Assembly: GCA_010093485.1 (NCBI GenBank)
Contig: MU001493.1
Location: forward strand, 2,158,937 to 2,222,936
Origin: Karstenula rhodostoma CBS 690.94
Taxonomy: Eukaryota > Ascomycota > Dothideomycetes > Pleosporales > Didymosphaeriaceae
Length of the DNA stretch: 64,000 nucleotides
Reading direction: 5' to 3'
Shown: piece after piece, positions 48,468-60,838 of the stretch
Layout: the number at the start of each line of letters is the position of its first letter
Position numbering within the stretch: position 1 is the first letter of the stretch
The notes under the pieces: generated by a model
Told to the model about the DNA's origin: nothing
Databases searched by the model: none
Seen by the model: only the letters and a program-made list of their open reading frames with translations
Position numbers and translations under genes: made by a program

Positions 48468-50806
48468 ATGTCACCGTCCGGCGGGTCGATCTGTAAGGCC
48501 TGTGCGGATGGCCTCTCACATTTCTACACTTCTGGTAGTGAGGGAAAAACCTATCAACATCTCACCCTAGAAGGCATTCGACAAGCAGCGTCCCAGGGCT
48601 GTAAACTGTGTGCATACATCAAGCTCTGGGTTGAAATTGAAGGATGTTGTAAAATTTCTCCCGCTACCTTTGACTTTTACATTTCCCATAGCAAAGAATT
48701 CCTCTTGATCTCCCATAGGGGTATCCCTACACTTGCGCACGAGGATATTCTTCTCGAACGGGTTGATGAAAATAGTAAAGTAGCCTTCTTCTCATGTTCT
48801 TCTCGCAAAACTAAGATCATGTCTTTTTCTAGCTTACGAAACACCCCCAATGCCCGAAGCAAGTAGACTTGGCCAAACTACACAATCAGCACATTCTCAA
48901 GCACTGGCGAGGAGATGGATGCACTCTTGTGCGGCGTCACACGACCGTTGCGCATACAGGCTGAGGACATTATCAAATCTGGGAAGCAGTCAACTCCCTG
49001 CACGTCTCCTCGATCTTCGGGGAGCACATTCGAACCGGTGCATTCGGGTAGTGCATACAGAAACCGAAACTATCGAAGGACCATACGCAACACTAAGCCA
49101 CTGCTGGGGAAAAAATCCTTTGATCAAATTGAGGAAGGCAAACCTAGAGCAATTTTCTCGAAGAATCGAGATAAAGAAGCTCCCGAAAACGTTCCGCGAT
49201 GCAATTGAAGTCTGCGGATGGTATAACTGTAAGTAAATAACATGCCTTTCAACGTATCTATACTAACTTACTCAGTTCGGTATCTCTGGGTACGTCGTTT
49301 GTGCAGCACATACCTTGGCTGTTCTAAATGACTTGCAGGTTGATTCTTTATGTATCGTTCAAGACTCCAAAGCTGATTGGGATGCGGAGTCTGCTGCTAT
49401 GAAAAGAATACACTCTAATGGTATACTGAATATCGCGGCTAGTTCTGCCGTGGATAGCAGCGGTGGACTTTTCCAACGGAGGTCTCCTCTTCTACAAATC
49501 CCGTTGACCTTGGATATCCCAAAACACGGCACATGTGTGCTACGCAGGCCAATATACGCATTTTCAAAATCAATCAAACAAGGGCCGCTGGCTTCCAGAG
49601 GCTGGGTATTACAGGAATGGCTTCTTGCTCCCCGTGTGCTCCACTTTGGGGAGCAGCTATTCTGGGAATGCCCGGAGACATTGTCTTGTGAGGCTTTCCC
49701 ACTCGGGAAAGCTGACCGAAGCGAGATGATCGGATTATATCAGTTCTACCCCAAAAGCTTTATTTCATCTTTAATACCCGACAGTCAACTGGACCCACCT
49801 ACAAACAAAGCTGAGATTTATAAGGCATGGAGAGGCGTTTGTCGAGAGTATTCAAAAAGGAACTTGACCGTGAACTCAGATAGGATTGTCGCCCTTGCAG
49901 GAATTGTCGACCTGTTCCAGTCAGTTCTCGCAGACACATTCATCACAGGGCATTGGAAGAGCACAATTATCCCAGACTTGTGTTGGGTTTGTGAAGATGA
50001 AAGATATACTTCGGATCCTCGAAAGTTCGGAAAGCCAAACTTGTCCAAGAAATCTGTACGACCCCCTGAATATGGCGCACCATCCTGGAGTTGGATGTCC
50101 GTCAACAATGAGATACATTGGCAAAATGGCAACAGCTCCCAGGAGCTCGCTGCCCTATGTGGGCCCAATCGCAATCGTAGCCACGAGGAGCTCAGGTCGG
50201 GGGGGGAGGGGTTCGATCACGGTCCTTGGAGTGCTTCGACCCGCGAAATGGAAACTCTATGACAACCATGAGTTCGATTGGATTCCACCCGGAGAGAGCG
50301 AATATCAATTCTTCTTGGATGGAATCAAGGCTTTTGACACTGCGATTCGCTTGGAACGAAAAGTGGTCGTAGTACTCGATGATGTAACGGACCAGTCTTT
50401 TCCGGTTGAAGAAATATTCTTCTTGCCTCTTTTGGCAGGCAGACCATTTTTGACCGGAAAAGCGATCAAAGGAATCATCCTCTGCCAAGCCGGCAAATCG
50501 AGATTCCGTCGGTTGGCATATTTTGAACTTCGTCAACCTGGAATTATTGAACGATTATTCTTTGAGCTCAAATCTCCGGCTACAGCCCCCAATGATCCAT
50601 GGAACGATTTCCAACAATACGCGGAAGATCACCAGACTGCCGAGGAATCGACGCTCTTACAAAGTCTTTTTCCGAAAAATCGGTCCGATACCGACGATTT
50701 GGATCAACGCCGAGCATGGCAAGTGCAGGATATCCAAAAGGCACTTGGACCATACGACGAATCGATATTCCGACCTGTGGAAGCGCAAGAAATTGAGATC
50801 ATATAA
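48468..50806 (+). CDS. HET-domain protein with a probable frameshift in a G8 tract
   Basis: Exons are 48468-48774, 48833-49228, 49276-49289 (only 14 nt) and 49339 onward; introns 47-58 bp. HET-domain blocks are clear: YATLSHCWG, LPKTFRDAIEVCGW then YNFRYLWVDSLCIVQDS across the micro-exon, ILNIAASSAVDSSGGLF, RGWVLQEWLLAPRVLHFG and GAPSWSWMSV. The frame stops at 50262, but the family-like C-terminus continues in the +1 frame to 50806 (GSITVLGVLRPAKWKLYDNH). The switch lies at eight consecutive Gs (50199-50206); seven would restore the frame. HET proteins trigger heterokaryon incompatibility or immune-like cell death. It may be a pseudogene, a sequencing error or a missed intron. Confidence 0.75.
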
Positions 50807-52491
50807 CCATGGATTGTATAAGAAATCAAGGCCGGGCGCACGCGTACGGAACGCTACGCAATCCTACCCCCGCCAAATCCAAGCAGAAGAGCAGAGCAAA
50901 GATTTTCGACAACTTCACCTATCTCTAGCAATAATTAATGAATGCCATAATGAGCTCACTTGCACACATCCTAAACGAGTCTGCCAAGCAACATACCTGC
51001 CGTGACGAACCGACTTATCGCCCACCCGTGCATACTTCCCAGTAGTGGTCTTCAACAGAGATTATTATATATAGGCAACCACCACGATTCTATAATAATG
51101 AATCACCTTACCTACTCGCTCATAATAAACCAGATTAACCACCCACCTCACACCAACGCAGCTTCATTACCATACTACGCGACAACACCCTGTACCTCAA
51201 TTGCCCCCTCATATCTCTCGATGTCTCCGCCAATAATAAATCACCCTACCCACCAGCCTCACACAACCACAGATTTCACTAGCATACCTTACAACAACAC
51301 CTTGTACCTAAATCCCCCACTCACATCTCCTCATAGTCCACACATGACTCACCCCACCAAACACCCCTACCTACACCCCCTCCTCCTCGGCTCCAAGATC
51401 CCAACTTAACGAAGTCCCCAGCAGTATTGTCGCAGTGCTCAAGATAACCCGCTCCTTCCCAAGCCCCGCCCACGCTAACACGGGGGGCAGGGCAACGACC
51501 GAAGGAGTCCAGAGTAAGAACCGTCGCGATGTGATATTTACCAGTCAAACGTCCCTCTACGCTAGTTTATGGTCTGTCCCATCCCTCCCACACGGTTTAC
51601 ACACCCCTCCAGCCCGCAATCCCAATCCCACTCGCACATGCACTCGCACACGCACTACACACCACCCCACGCTCACATTCCATTCACCCTCACATCACCA
51701 ACCCAAACATTCACCCTCACATCCACACCCACACCCACACAAGAACACCTCAAGTCATAACCCTGAATTCACACCTAACCTATCCTACCCATCTACCCCA
51801 CCCCACCCAAAAAGGAACGCCACTAGATGCACCCACCCAATCTCCCCTCCCCCCCATCTCCCTCGCCTCTGCTTCTTCCCCAAAGAAAATACAAACAACA
51901 GGTGTGTAGATAGAGAAAAGATAAGCGAACGAAACGCGCTTTCTCCACGCAACGCAGTAGCAGTACCAAACCCCAACCCCAACCCCCCGGCCCCCCCAAA
52001 AGGAAAAAAACGCCAGAGAAATGTATGCCAAGGAAAATGCCAATTCCCAATCCCAATTCCACCAGCTTCAGCTTCTCACTCACTCGCTCGCCTCGCTCGC
52101 GCCCTCGCTCGTTTGAGCGAGGGAATAAGGGGGTATCCGCAAAAGCACAACGACGACGACGACGACGACGACGACGGCACAACAACAACAACAGCAACTT
52201 TGCAACTTTCGCACGCACGGGGGGGTGGGGGGGTTTCGCTCAACAGACAAGACCAAGACCAAGAACGAGACAAGAACAAGACACAAAGATGAACGAAACC
52301 ACCTCTTGCCTCCCTCTCCATGCCCCATGCCCTTCGCTCCTTCCCCATCACTCAATCCCTTCACCCCCGCCGCAAATCCTGTAGACCTCTGAGATCCTAA
52401 CTACTATGACTCCGTAGCAAAAGCTGCTAGCCACGAATCAGCAATCTCTCATTTTTGTGTAGTAGGAAGCGCGCGCGTTTGTTTTTGTACG
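50807..52491. repeat. Low-complexity intergenic stretch with tandem duplication, hairpin and ACG microsatellite
   Basis: 51123-51233 and 51234-51340 are two imperfect copies of a unit of about 110 bases rich in CAC and ACC. 51400-52050 is dominated by A and C on the plus strand (CAC/CCC runs). 52102-52123 is a perfect hairpin: CCCTCGCTC, loop GTTT, GAGCGAGGG. 52150-52177 is an (ACG)n microsatellite of about nine units. No protein-coding gene is supported; part must be the 3' UTR of the histidine kinase. Confidence 0.6.
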
Positions 52492-55400
52492 TTATATACA
52501 CTCCCATCCACGCTTGAGTTTGATCCGTTTACTTACTCTATCTACAGGATCGCTCTGATCCGCAGCGAGCAGGTTCGGCTCGCCCCCGCGTTCCGTGTAG
52601 CCCCGCGGTTCGAGATGCGGCCGCCGGTGCGCCGCCTTGGACGGCGTGCCGTTGGGCGAGTGCCCGTCAGACGACGGCAGCGACAGTTCCGGCGCTGCCA
52701 TGTGCTCCATGCCGTGCCGCTGATCGTGCTCGTAGAGGTGCCCGCCGATGGTCGCGCACCGGAGGATCGTCTGGATGAGCTGGTTTTGCCGGAGCGGCTT
52801 GCTGAGGTAGTCGTCCATTTGGGCGGCGAGGCACTTCTCGCGGTCGCCGACCATGGCGTGCGCGGTGAGGGCGATGACGGGGGTCGAGGGGATGGCGTTG
52901 TCGCGCTCCCATTCGCGGATCTTGGCTGTGGCTTCGAATCCACCCTAGAGTCATGTTAGAAGAGGTGGCAATGGGAGGGGGTGGCGGGCTTACCATGACG
53001 GGCATCTGCACATCCATGAGAACGCAATCGTACCGCTTCTTCTGAATGTGCTCAAAGGCCTCTAGACCGTTGTTGGCTACCGTGACCCGATGGTGGTATT
53101 TCTCCAGGATGCGGACGGCGAGCTTCTGATTGACCGCGTTGTCTTCTGCGAGCAGAATGCTGAACGATTTCGAGTGGTCCGACACCAATGGTGCTGCTCG
53201 GCCATCGAGCGCAGGGATGAGTGCGTTGCCGAGATCGATCGGCAAGCAAGGTGTAGTCATGTAGCTCGAGATACCGTTCTCGAGTGCTGATTGCAGGCTT
53301 ATTGATACGCGCGGCGTAAGCATTACCAGCGGGATATACTTGAAACGCTCGGCATTCCGCAGCGCCCTGGCCGTCTGTTCGTTGTCGACGATGACGCAGT
53401 CGAAACCCATGTCCGCAGTAGGCTTGGCTGGAGTTGGTACTTCGTCTATGGAGCTGATGACCATCGGCACGAGGTCGAGCATCTTCAGATGCTCTTCGAT
53501 CTGTTCGGAGAATTGGGTATGGCCCTGGTCTACGAACAACACAGTGTGCTTGCTGTAGGGCGCTATTTGTTGTTGAAGGGCGCTGACATCCGGTTTTCCG
53601 GCACGGACCTTGCAGGTGAAGTAGAACACACTGCCCTTTCCGTAATCCGATGTGACCCACATCCTTCCGCCCATGAGCGTGACGAGGCGCTTCGAAATGG
53701 ACAGACCCAAGCCAGTGCCACCGAATTTCCGGGTGGTCGATCCGTCTGCCTGCTGGAAAGTATCGAAAATGAGATTAAGCTTGTCGCCATGGATCCCTAT
53801 GCCAGTATCCGACACGGCAAACTGGAAGACGTATTGTCCAGTCTCCTGCTCATCTTGAGCCATGGAGATGGCGACCTTGACTTCTCCGTGCTCAGTAAAT
53901 TTGATAGCGTTACCCACAAGGTTGAGGATGATCTGTCTTAACCTGAAAGAGTCACCGACTACGTAGTCAGGTACGTCGAACGATACATCGTAAGCAAGGT
54001 TGAGTTTCCGCTCGTTTGCTCTTGTCGATAAAGATTTGAGAGCATTGAATATGGTGCCTCGCAACGAGAACGGAATCTCTTCCATGACCATGCGATTCGC
54101 TTCGATCTTGCTGATATCCAGGATATCATCGATAATGGTTAAGAGTTGACCAGCCAGGTTATGGACAATGGTCAGCATCTCGCGCTGCGAATGGGTAAGA
54201 TCTGTGTCGAGGGTGAGCTGTGTCATTCCGATGATGCCGTTCATAGGTGTGCGGATCTCGTGCGACATGTTCGCCAGGAACTCGGACTTTGTCTTGTTCG
54301 CCAACTCGGCGGCTTCCCTCGCAGCGGTGTTTCTCTGGATACTCTCTCTTAGACTAGCCACCATCTGATTGATCTTCCTCTTCAGTTCGTCCATCTCACC
54401 AGACGCCTCGACAGTGATTTGCGTAAACTTGCCCTCCATGGCTGCATTGGTGATGTCGCCAAATGCACGCACTTGTGATGTCAAGTTCTGGGCCATGGTG
54501 TTGACGTCGATGGTGATTTCCTTCCAACGTCCGTCAATGTCCCGAACGTCGGCTTGCCCGCCCATCTTTCCGTCGACGCCGACATCGCGAGCAACGCGCT
54601 TCACGGCCAGCGACCAGTCGTCCAGACGGATGACCATGTCGTTGACGGTGTCCTTCAGCAGTCGGATCTCACCCTCTGCGTCGACATGGACTCTTCGGCT
54701 CATGTCACCCTTGGCGATGGCCTGGGTAACCTCGGAAATACTTCGCACTTGCAAGGTAAGGTTTTGGGCCATGGTGTTGACGTTGTTGGTCAGATCTTTC
54801 CACTTGCCCTCCACGTTGTCGACTTTCGCTTGGCCGCCCAAGATACCATCCGTGCCGACTTCACGAGCCACCTTGCTCACTTCCTGCGCAAACGTGTTCA
54901 GGCGGTCAACCATAGTGTTGATGGTAATCTTCAGAGACAGGATTTCACCCTGGACTTCGGCCTTGACCTTCCGGCTCAGGTCTCCACGAGCGACAGCGGT
55001 TGTGACTTCGGCAATTTCTCGCACCTGCGTAGTGAGATTCATGGCCATACCGTTCACATTCTCGGTCAGGTCCTTCCATGTTCCTTCGACCCCGTGCACG
55101 GTAGCTTGACCACCGAGTCGACCTTCCGAACCGACCTCTCGGGCAATCTTTGTGACTTCGTGTGCGAACTGCTGCAGCTGGTCCACCATTAGATTGATCG
55201 TGTTCTTCAGTTCCAGAATTTCGCCTTTGCACTGGGCTTCGACTTTCAGTGTGAGGTTTCCTTGAGCGACAGCGGTTGTGACTTGTGCGATATCTCTGAC
55301 CTGGGTCGTAAGGTTTTGAGCCATGGCGTTGACATTGACCGTGAGCTCGTTCCACATGCCCTTGACTCCAGCGATCTCGGCCTGACCACCCAGCTTGCCC

Positions 55401-56550
55401 TCGGTACCGACATCTCTGGCGACTTTGGTGACCTCGGTAGCAAACGACTGCAGCTGGTCCACCATGGTATTTATCGTCTGTTGTAGCTGCAGAATTTCTC
55501 CTCGTGCGGGTCGTTCAATCTTCTTACTCAGATCGCCGTGCGCCACAGCGGTGGTGACTATCGCAATCTCACGTACTTGCTCCGTGAGGTTCTTCGCCAT
55601 GACGTTGACTGGTGTCGCATGTTAGCCGTGGTCAAAAGGTGACAAGGAGATAACGTACCGCTATCAGTGAGTTCAGCCCAGATACCATCAACGCCAGGCA
55701 GGTCTGCCTGTCCACCGAGTCTGCCCTCGGTTCCGACTTCCTTGGCCAAGAAGGTGACCTGACTAGCAAAATCCTGCAACTGGTCCACCATGCGGTTGAT
55801 GGTGCGCTTGAACAGGGTGATCTCGGGGTCCATCTCTTTCGCGTGAATCAGAACTTTCTTGCTCAGATCGCCCATAGCGACAGCTGTGACAATGCTTCCA
55901 ATCTCCCGCAGCGCCTTCTGGAAGGCCAGGTTGGCCTGCTGGTGCTTGCCGAGCTCTCGCTTGAGAGCGCCAATATCTTCGATGCCATGTGCGAATGCCG
56001 TGTTCTGATTGCTGAGCTGCTTGTTGACCTCGGCGCTGAGGTTGTCAATGTGCTCGCGCTGGTTTTTAATCTGGTCGGCTTGCTTGTTTAGGTGGTCCCG
56101 CAGATAGTTAAGCTGCTCTTCGGTGAGCGCGGCAGCAGGCTGGTCGGAATCGGCGTTGTTCTGCTTTGCGGCCAGCCAGTTGCTGACCCAGGTGGCTCGC
56201 TTTTCAGATCCGCGGCGGTCGGGGGGCCCGCCGTTGCGGGGGGCGGGAGCGGAGGAGGGAGTGTACAGAAAGGGTGGGTTTGCGGGCTCGCCAGGGGTCA
56301 TGGGGAATGTGTGGTTGTCCACGACGTTGGCTTTGGCCTCGAGGTACTGCACGCGGGCAGCGAGAGCGACGAGCTCCCTCTCGAGGGCAGTCTTCTCTGG
56401 CGACTCGTCCGGGCCGGCGAGGGCCACGGGAATCTGCTTCGCGCCGTCGGCGGCGATCTGGGCGCGGAAGGAGGCATCGAGCCCCGGGTCGTGCGATCGC
56501 GCGAGGTTCTTGATGAAGGCGGCCAGCCCCGTGTAGGTTTCGGTGGACAT
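52492..56550 (-). CDS. nik1: Group III hybrid histidine kinase (Nik1/Os-1 type), 1319 aa
   Basis: Exons are 56550-55659, 55608-52994 and 52944-52492; introns 50 and 49 bp. After a variable N-terminus come six HAMP-like repeats of 92 residues ([47 protein letters not shown]), then His[20 protein letters not shown] with phospho-His at about 747, ATPase motifs [16 protein letters not shown] and [14 protein letters not shown], then a receiver with LLAEDN and the phospho-acceptor Asp at about 1163 in LMDVQMP, and ALTAHAM/SKPL after the last intron. It is a cytosolic osmosensor feeding the Ypd1-Ssk1-HOG pathway and the target pathway of phenylpyrrole and dicarboximide fungicides. The last 20 residues may hide an extra intron. 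Confidence 0.95.
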
Positions 56551-58588
56551 GGCGGATGCAGATGGAGGGTGGATGTGTTAGTTGCGGCGCATGAGGGACA
56601 GCAGCACGACGCTCAGGCTCTCGCGAACAGCGGCGTCGACGGTGGAAGAGCTGTGGGAGGGTGCCGGCGAGACGGCGGGTGTGTTGTGCCGTTGTCGTCG
56701 CCAAAGAGGGCTGTCGTGGTAGTAGTCTCAGGCCAGGAGTCCCCCGCGCGTGTCAAAGAGGTGGGTTGGCGTGGGTGCTAGGGGTAGGGGTAGGGGTCGG
56801 CAGGTTAGCAGAAGGCGAATCGCGGCAAAGGATGGAATCGATAGATCCGGCCCATGCAGGCTGCTTCGCAGAAGTACGAAGGGGCGCTCAAGCAGGAAGC
56901 GAGCGCGGTGGAGAGCGGATCAGGAGACACTGGAGAGGGGGTGGAGAGGCTGGAGACAGTGTCGAAGGCGGGCTCGCAGAGGCAGAGAGACGCAGAGACG
57001 CGGAGCAGCATGCACAGCCAAGGCCGGTGAATCTTTGTACAAAGCAGTGAGCATTGCTGCGCTACCTGGTCCTAGCGAGCGCCGAGCACTGGAGACTCGA
57101 GTCCTTGGTCGCCTCTAACGAAGCCGCTGCTACAGGCCTCGGAGCTTAGCCTGGGGCCCTGCCAGCTGCCAGCGCGTTCCGCCCAGGTGGCGCAGAAGAC
57201 GGGGGGTTTGGTCTGTCGCCGGGTGCTCTGGGATAATTGTGTGCCCAAACAGGACGCCGCTAGACAACGATTCATCTCGCAAGCCAGAGCGCCACCACAC
57301 CACATAGCACGTCGCTGCTCGCACGCGGCCGCCGCTCAAGACCCATCAAGCCCAGCGCCCGGCGGATGACGATGTGATGTAATGGGCGCCGGGGCCGCGA
57401 ATCCCTCCGGGCAAGTCTCGAGAGTCAGGATTCACGACAGCAGCACAGCACAGGCAGGCAGAGGCACGGGCGGGGCGATCGCATCTGCTTCTGCCAGGTC
57501 GTCGGACTCGCTCTGATAGGCAGTCACTCGGGCAGGACCCTCTACTCTGCTCTCTGCTGCTGCTGCTGCTGCTGCTGCCATGGACAGACAGTCCCTTCTC
57601 GCATGGGGCGGAGCGAGCGGTGCTGGACGAATGAATGCGAATGGGCCTCGGCAACAGTTGCTAGCCCGGCACGCCCGCCGCATGCACAAGAATAGGAGGG
57701 GGCAAATAACGGCCGCCGACCCGTCCACCTTTCCGCCCTTCGACGCCGCAGAAGCGCGGGCTCTACGTAGCCGCTACAGGACACGGGGGCGCCGCCGTCG
57801 TGACGCTACCAGGACCCTGAGTTGCCGAGAAATGAGAAATTGCACCCTCACCCTCACCCTCACCGACTCCGCCGAGTCCGCTCCTCTCTCCGTCCAACCT
57901 CGTGGAGCGATCCCTCCTCGACTCGGCCAGATGTGCAGCCATGCTGTCCGCTTTGGGTGCCCCTCGAATTCCGCCCTCCACCTCCGCGACGCCCTGGACG
58001 CGGGAGCGGGAGCCACACTGTCGTCATCCATCCTCACCGTACATACTGTGTACAAACGCCGTGGCAGCGCCCCTGTTTGATCGACATGCACCGCACACAC
58101 CGTGGAGATTGAGACGTCCCCATCACCATGCACCTCGCTTTCAACTCTAGTCCGTTTCTCGAGCGCCGTGTCGTGCCCGCCCATCTACCTATAGTGCTAC
58201 GTCCAATGCGGCTTATAAACCGTTGGTCGAACCGAGCCTGTTGTGCGAGTGTGTACTGTTATACGCTGCCCCACCACACCACCTCCCACCTCGTCCAAGC
58301 CACTACGGCACCGCTGGCCCTAGCCCTAGCCATCCCTACCTAAAAGACACACACGACAACCACCCGAACCCGTTACACGCTCGGCGTCGGCCTTATGCTA
58401 CTCGTGAATTTCCCCGTCACGTGTGCCCTCCCGACACGTGCCTTGCCGGGTTACCCTCGTTCTCGCCACCTGGGAGCATGCCTGTTCTGTCCGGATCCGT
58501 CGTCAGCAACGGGTTGGCAGCGGCCGCTTGGGCCTGAACGCCTGCTCTGCCAATTTATACCACGAGCACAAAAGTCGGCAACAACCCT
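56551..58588. other. Intergenic, histidine kinase promoter, microsatellites
   Basis: A 2-kb 5' region with no supported gene. A (CTG)n run of about eight units lies at 57556-57579 and a CACCCT hexamer repeat at 57844-57869. Long upstream regions are common for this kinase gene. Confidence 0.5.
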
Positions 58589-60298
58589 TCACCTCAACTT
58601 CTTGGCGTGCGCGACCAAGCTCTCGATGACCTGCTCGAACTAGCCGTGAAACCGTGGTTAGCGTACGCTCGACCGTTGTAGGAAATCTACCCATGCTTAC
58701 AGCGTCCTTGTCTCCCAGTGCACTCTCCATGCGCTTCTGCCAGTATTCAAACACCTCGTTGGCCCGCTCCTGGAGTTCTTCCAGCCGCTTCACGTGCGCT
58801 CGCAGTTCCTCGTCTGTGAGGTTCCCCAGCGCAGCATCCGTGGTAGAGCAGAGCATGGTTGTGGAGCTGATGTCCAGCTGAGGAGGCGGCGGCGGTCCTT
58901 TGCGTTTCCCAGACTTGGAAGCTGATGAATCTACCGACGTCGACGACGCGTTTTCCTTCTTCACCCTCCCCAGCGCCCCGTTCCTGCTGTCTGCTGAAGG
59001 TCTAGGCGACTTTTCGCCAGGGATGTGTATCGATGGTAGGACCAACTTCTTCTGCTTCGATGCTGGTAGAATCTCGTCGAGATCGACAGGTACCCCCAGC
59101 GACACCAGGAACAGCCGCCGAATTCGCGAACGGACCCAGTCGGGAGGCTGGAGCGGTGGTGGCGCAACGAGTTGGGACCACAGTGATTCGCTTCGCTCCG
59201 AAACGAAGATCGAGCGGAGCGCGGCTTGATTGGTCGTGATGCTGGGTATCTCTTTCAGGGACGGGTAGATTTCATCAATGTAGGGCTGGGTAGCAATGTC
59301 AATCTCTTCAAGGGTAGTGAGCTCTTCGAAATCAAGGATAGGCTACCCATCAACGCCGTCAGCCAATGCATCACCGCGCAACAGGAACTGCAGGAGACCG
59401 TAGACCAGGGATTGAATATTTGTCACTTACAGGGCCCAGAGAAGGAGCGGGCATAGAGGGCTGTTCTGGGGCTTTGTCAAATGCAGTCTCGGGGTCTTCC
59501 TCGCCTTGCTGAAACCCATCATCGAAATCCCCAAAATCGTCCCCTTCCCCACCCTCCTCAAAGTCGTCGAAATCGTCGCCAAACCCGTCGTCATCCTCCG
59601 CTGCACCATCGCCCTCTGTGACATCAGCCGCAGATGCATCTTGGTCGTCTGCGTCGTCGTCTTCGCTGTCGGAGCTCACGGGAGATCTGCTTATGGAGGC
59701 GGTTGGCGTCCCTTCTTCCGTCAATCGTACGTAGGGAGAAAGAAAACTCGCCTTACGTACCCTCGGGTTTCTTCTCTGGAGGCTCTGGGGCTTTCAGCAC
59801 AATGTCAGGGACAGCGTCTGCAGCACGGAGGCCATGGGCCAACGTGCCGGGGACATCACCGTGGCTGGGTGCGTCTGGGTCTATCTTCTCCACCACCGTC
59901 TTGGGGATCTGAGTGCCTCCTGGGGTGTACGGACGGTCACTTATGCTGACCCTAGAAGCACTGCGGCTGCGCTGGCCCTCAGGCACGATCTCAACCTCGT
60001 CCGGAACCGCATCCTGGGTGCGCTTGTTGTAGGCATCTGTGCCTGGGACCTCGCCATAGCTGGGCTCGTCGTCAACGCGCTCCACACGAGTGACGGGGAT
60101 AGGCGAGGTGGCGGTAGATCGGTCGGGCTTCTCAAGGCGACCTTCAGAAGCGTCGGAGAAGTGTTCGTCACTAGACGACTCGGCTGTACACTAATTAGGC
60201 TTGTGTCATTGAAGGAAAGCGTGTGACTTGCCCAGATCCTTGGTGCCCGAGTCCTCCAGCTCGGTGCTCTTGCGCGGAGGGGCCAGTTCGTCGGCCAT
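58589..60298 (-). CDS. Laa2-like AP-1 accessory protein (DUF5102-like), 488 aa, five exons
   Basis: Exons are 60298-60232, 60183-59761, 59714-59431, 59342-58701 and 58639-58589. The first intron (60184-60231) has a GC donor (G/GCAAGT) and TACAG acceptor; the others are GT-AG (46, 88, 61 bp). The final exon gives FEQVIESLVAHAKKLR. The N-terminal half is acidic and disordered with VPGT repeats and an aftiphilin-type cluster FGDDFDDFEEGGEGDDFGDF, a clathrin-adaptor ear-binding signature. The C-terminal half starts LDFEELTTLEEIDIATQPYI and ends in a helical coiled region. Related yeast Laa2 helps Laa1 and AP-1 in trans-Golgi traffic; the assignment is by motif pattern. Confidence 0.7.
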
Positions 60299-60510
60299 GG
60301 CGGCTGACTGGGGAAGGTGCTTAGACAATAACTAGAATAGAGGGAGCTGGTCGTAGAGCTGAGAGACGGAATAGGGTAGAGGTAAAGACAACGCTGTGTG
60401 AGAGGACTGAGGAGTACGGGCAGATATCGAATTGTAATCTAGAAACGACGCTGCCGAGTCGCAGGCATTCGTAGTTGGCAGCTGGCAGCGGGGGACGTTC
60501 TAGAGCTCAA

Positions 60511-60570
60511 CGCGGAAAGCACGAGCCCAGCCGGCAGAACAATTCACCGGCTTGGCTCGTGCTTTCCGCG
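60511..60570. promoter_or_regulatory. 24-bp inverted repeat in the divergent Laa2-NSP1 promoter
   Basis: CGCGGAAAGCACGAGCCCAG plus CCGG (60511-60534) is mirrored, with one mismatch, by 60547-60570 around a 12-base spacer. It lies 213 bp from the Laa2-like ATG and 268 bp from the NSP1 ATG, centrally between the two genes, so it could be a bidirectional regulatory element or a small fold-back insertion. Confidence 0.6.
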
Positions 60571-60838
60571 TGGAGATCCAAACTTTGGAGCTGCAGCGCG
60601 ACCGTGACGCTGCAGGCAAGCGGTTTGTAGTATCAGCCGGAATTCACGCTCCCGCACGCGATCTTGAGAGCGACCAGCCAATTGCACACCCTGAGTCGAC
60701 TCTACAGCTGCGTCTCGTCTCAAGTTCAGCTGCCTCTGCAAAGCGCATCCTGGCACAACACAGGTAAACAGCTCCACGGCAGCTCAACCTCAACACAGAC
60801 CTTACAAAGTACAAGCGGAGAGTGAACTCTCGCGCATT

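Noticed and set aside
51435..52292. 285-aa plus-strand frame
   Set aside because: It is a translation of AC-rich low-complexity DNA (His/Pro/Thr/Asn runs) behind the histidine kinase gene.
57844..57869. Telomere-like CACCCT repeats
   Set aside because: The unit is not the fungal TTAGGG/CCCTAA repeat, there are only about four copies, and they are internal.
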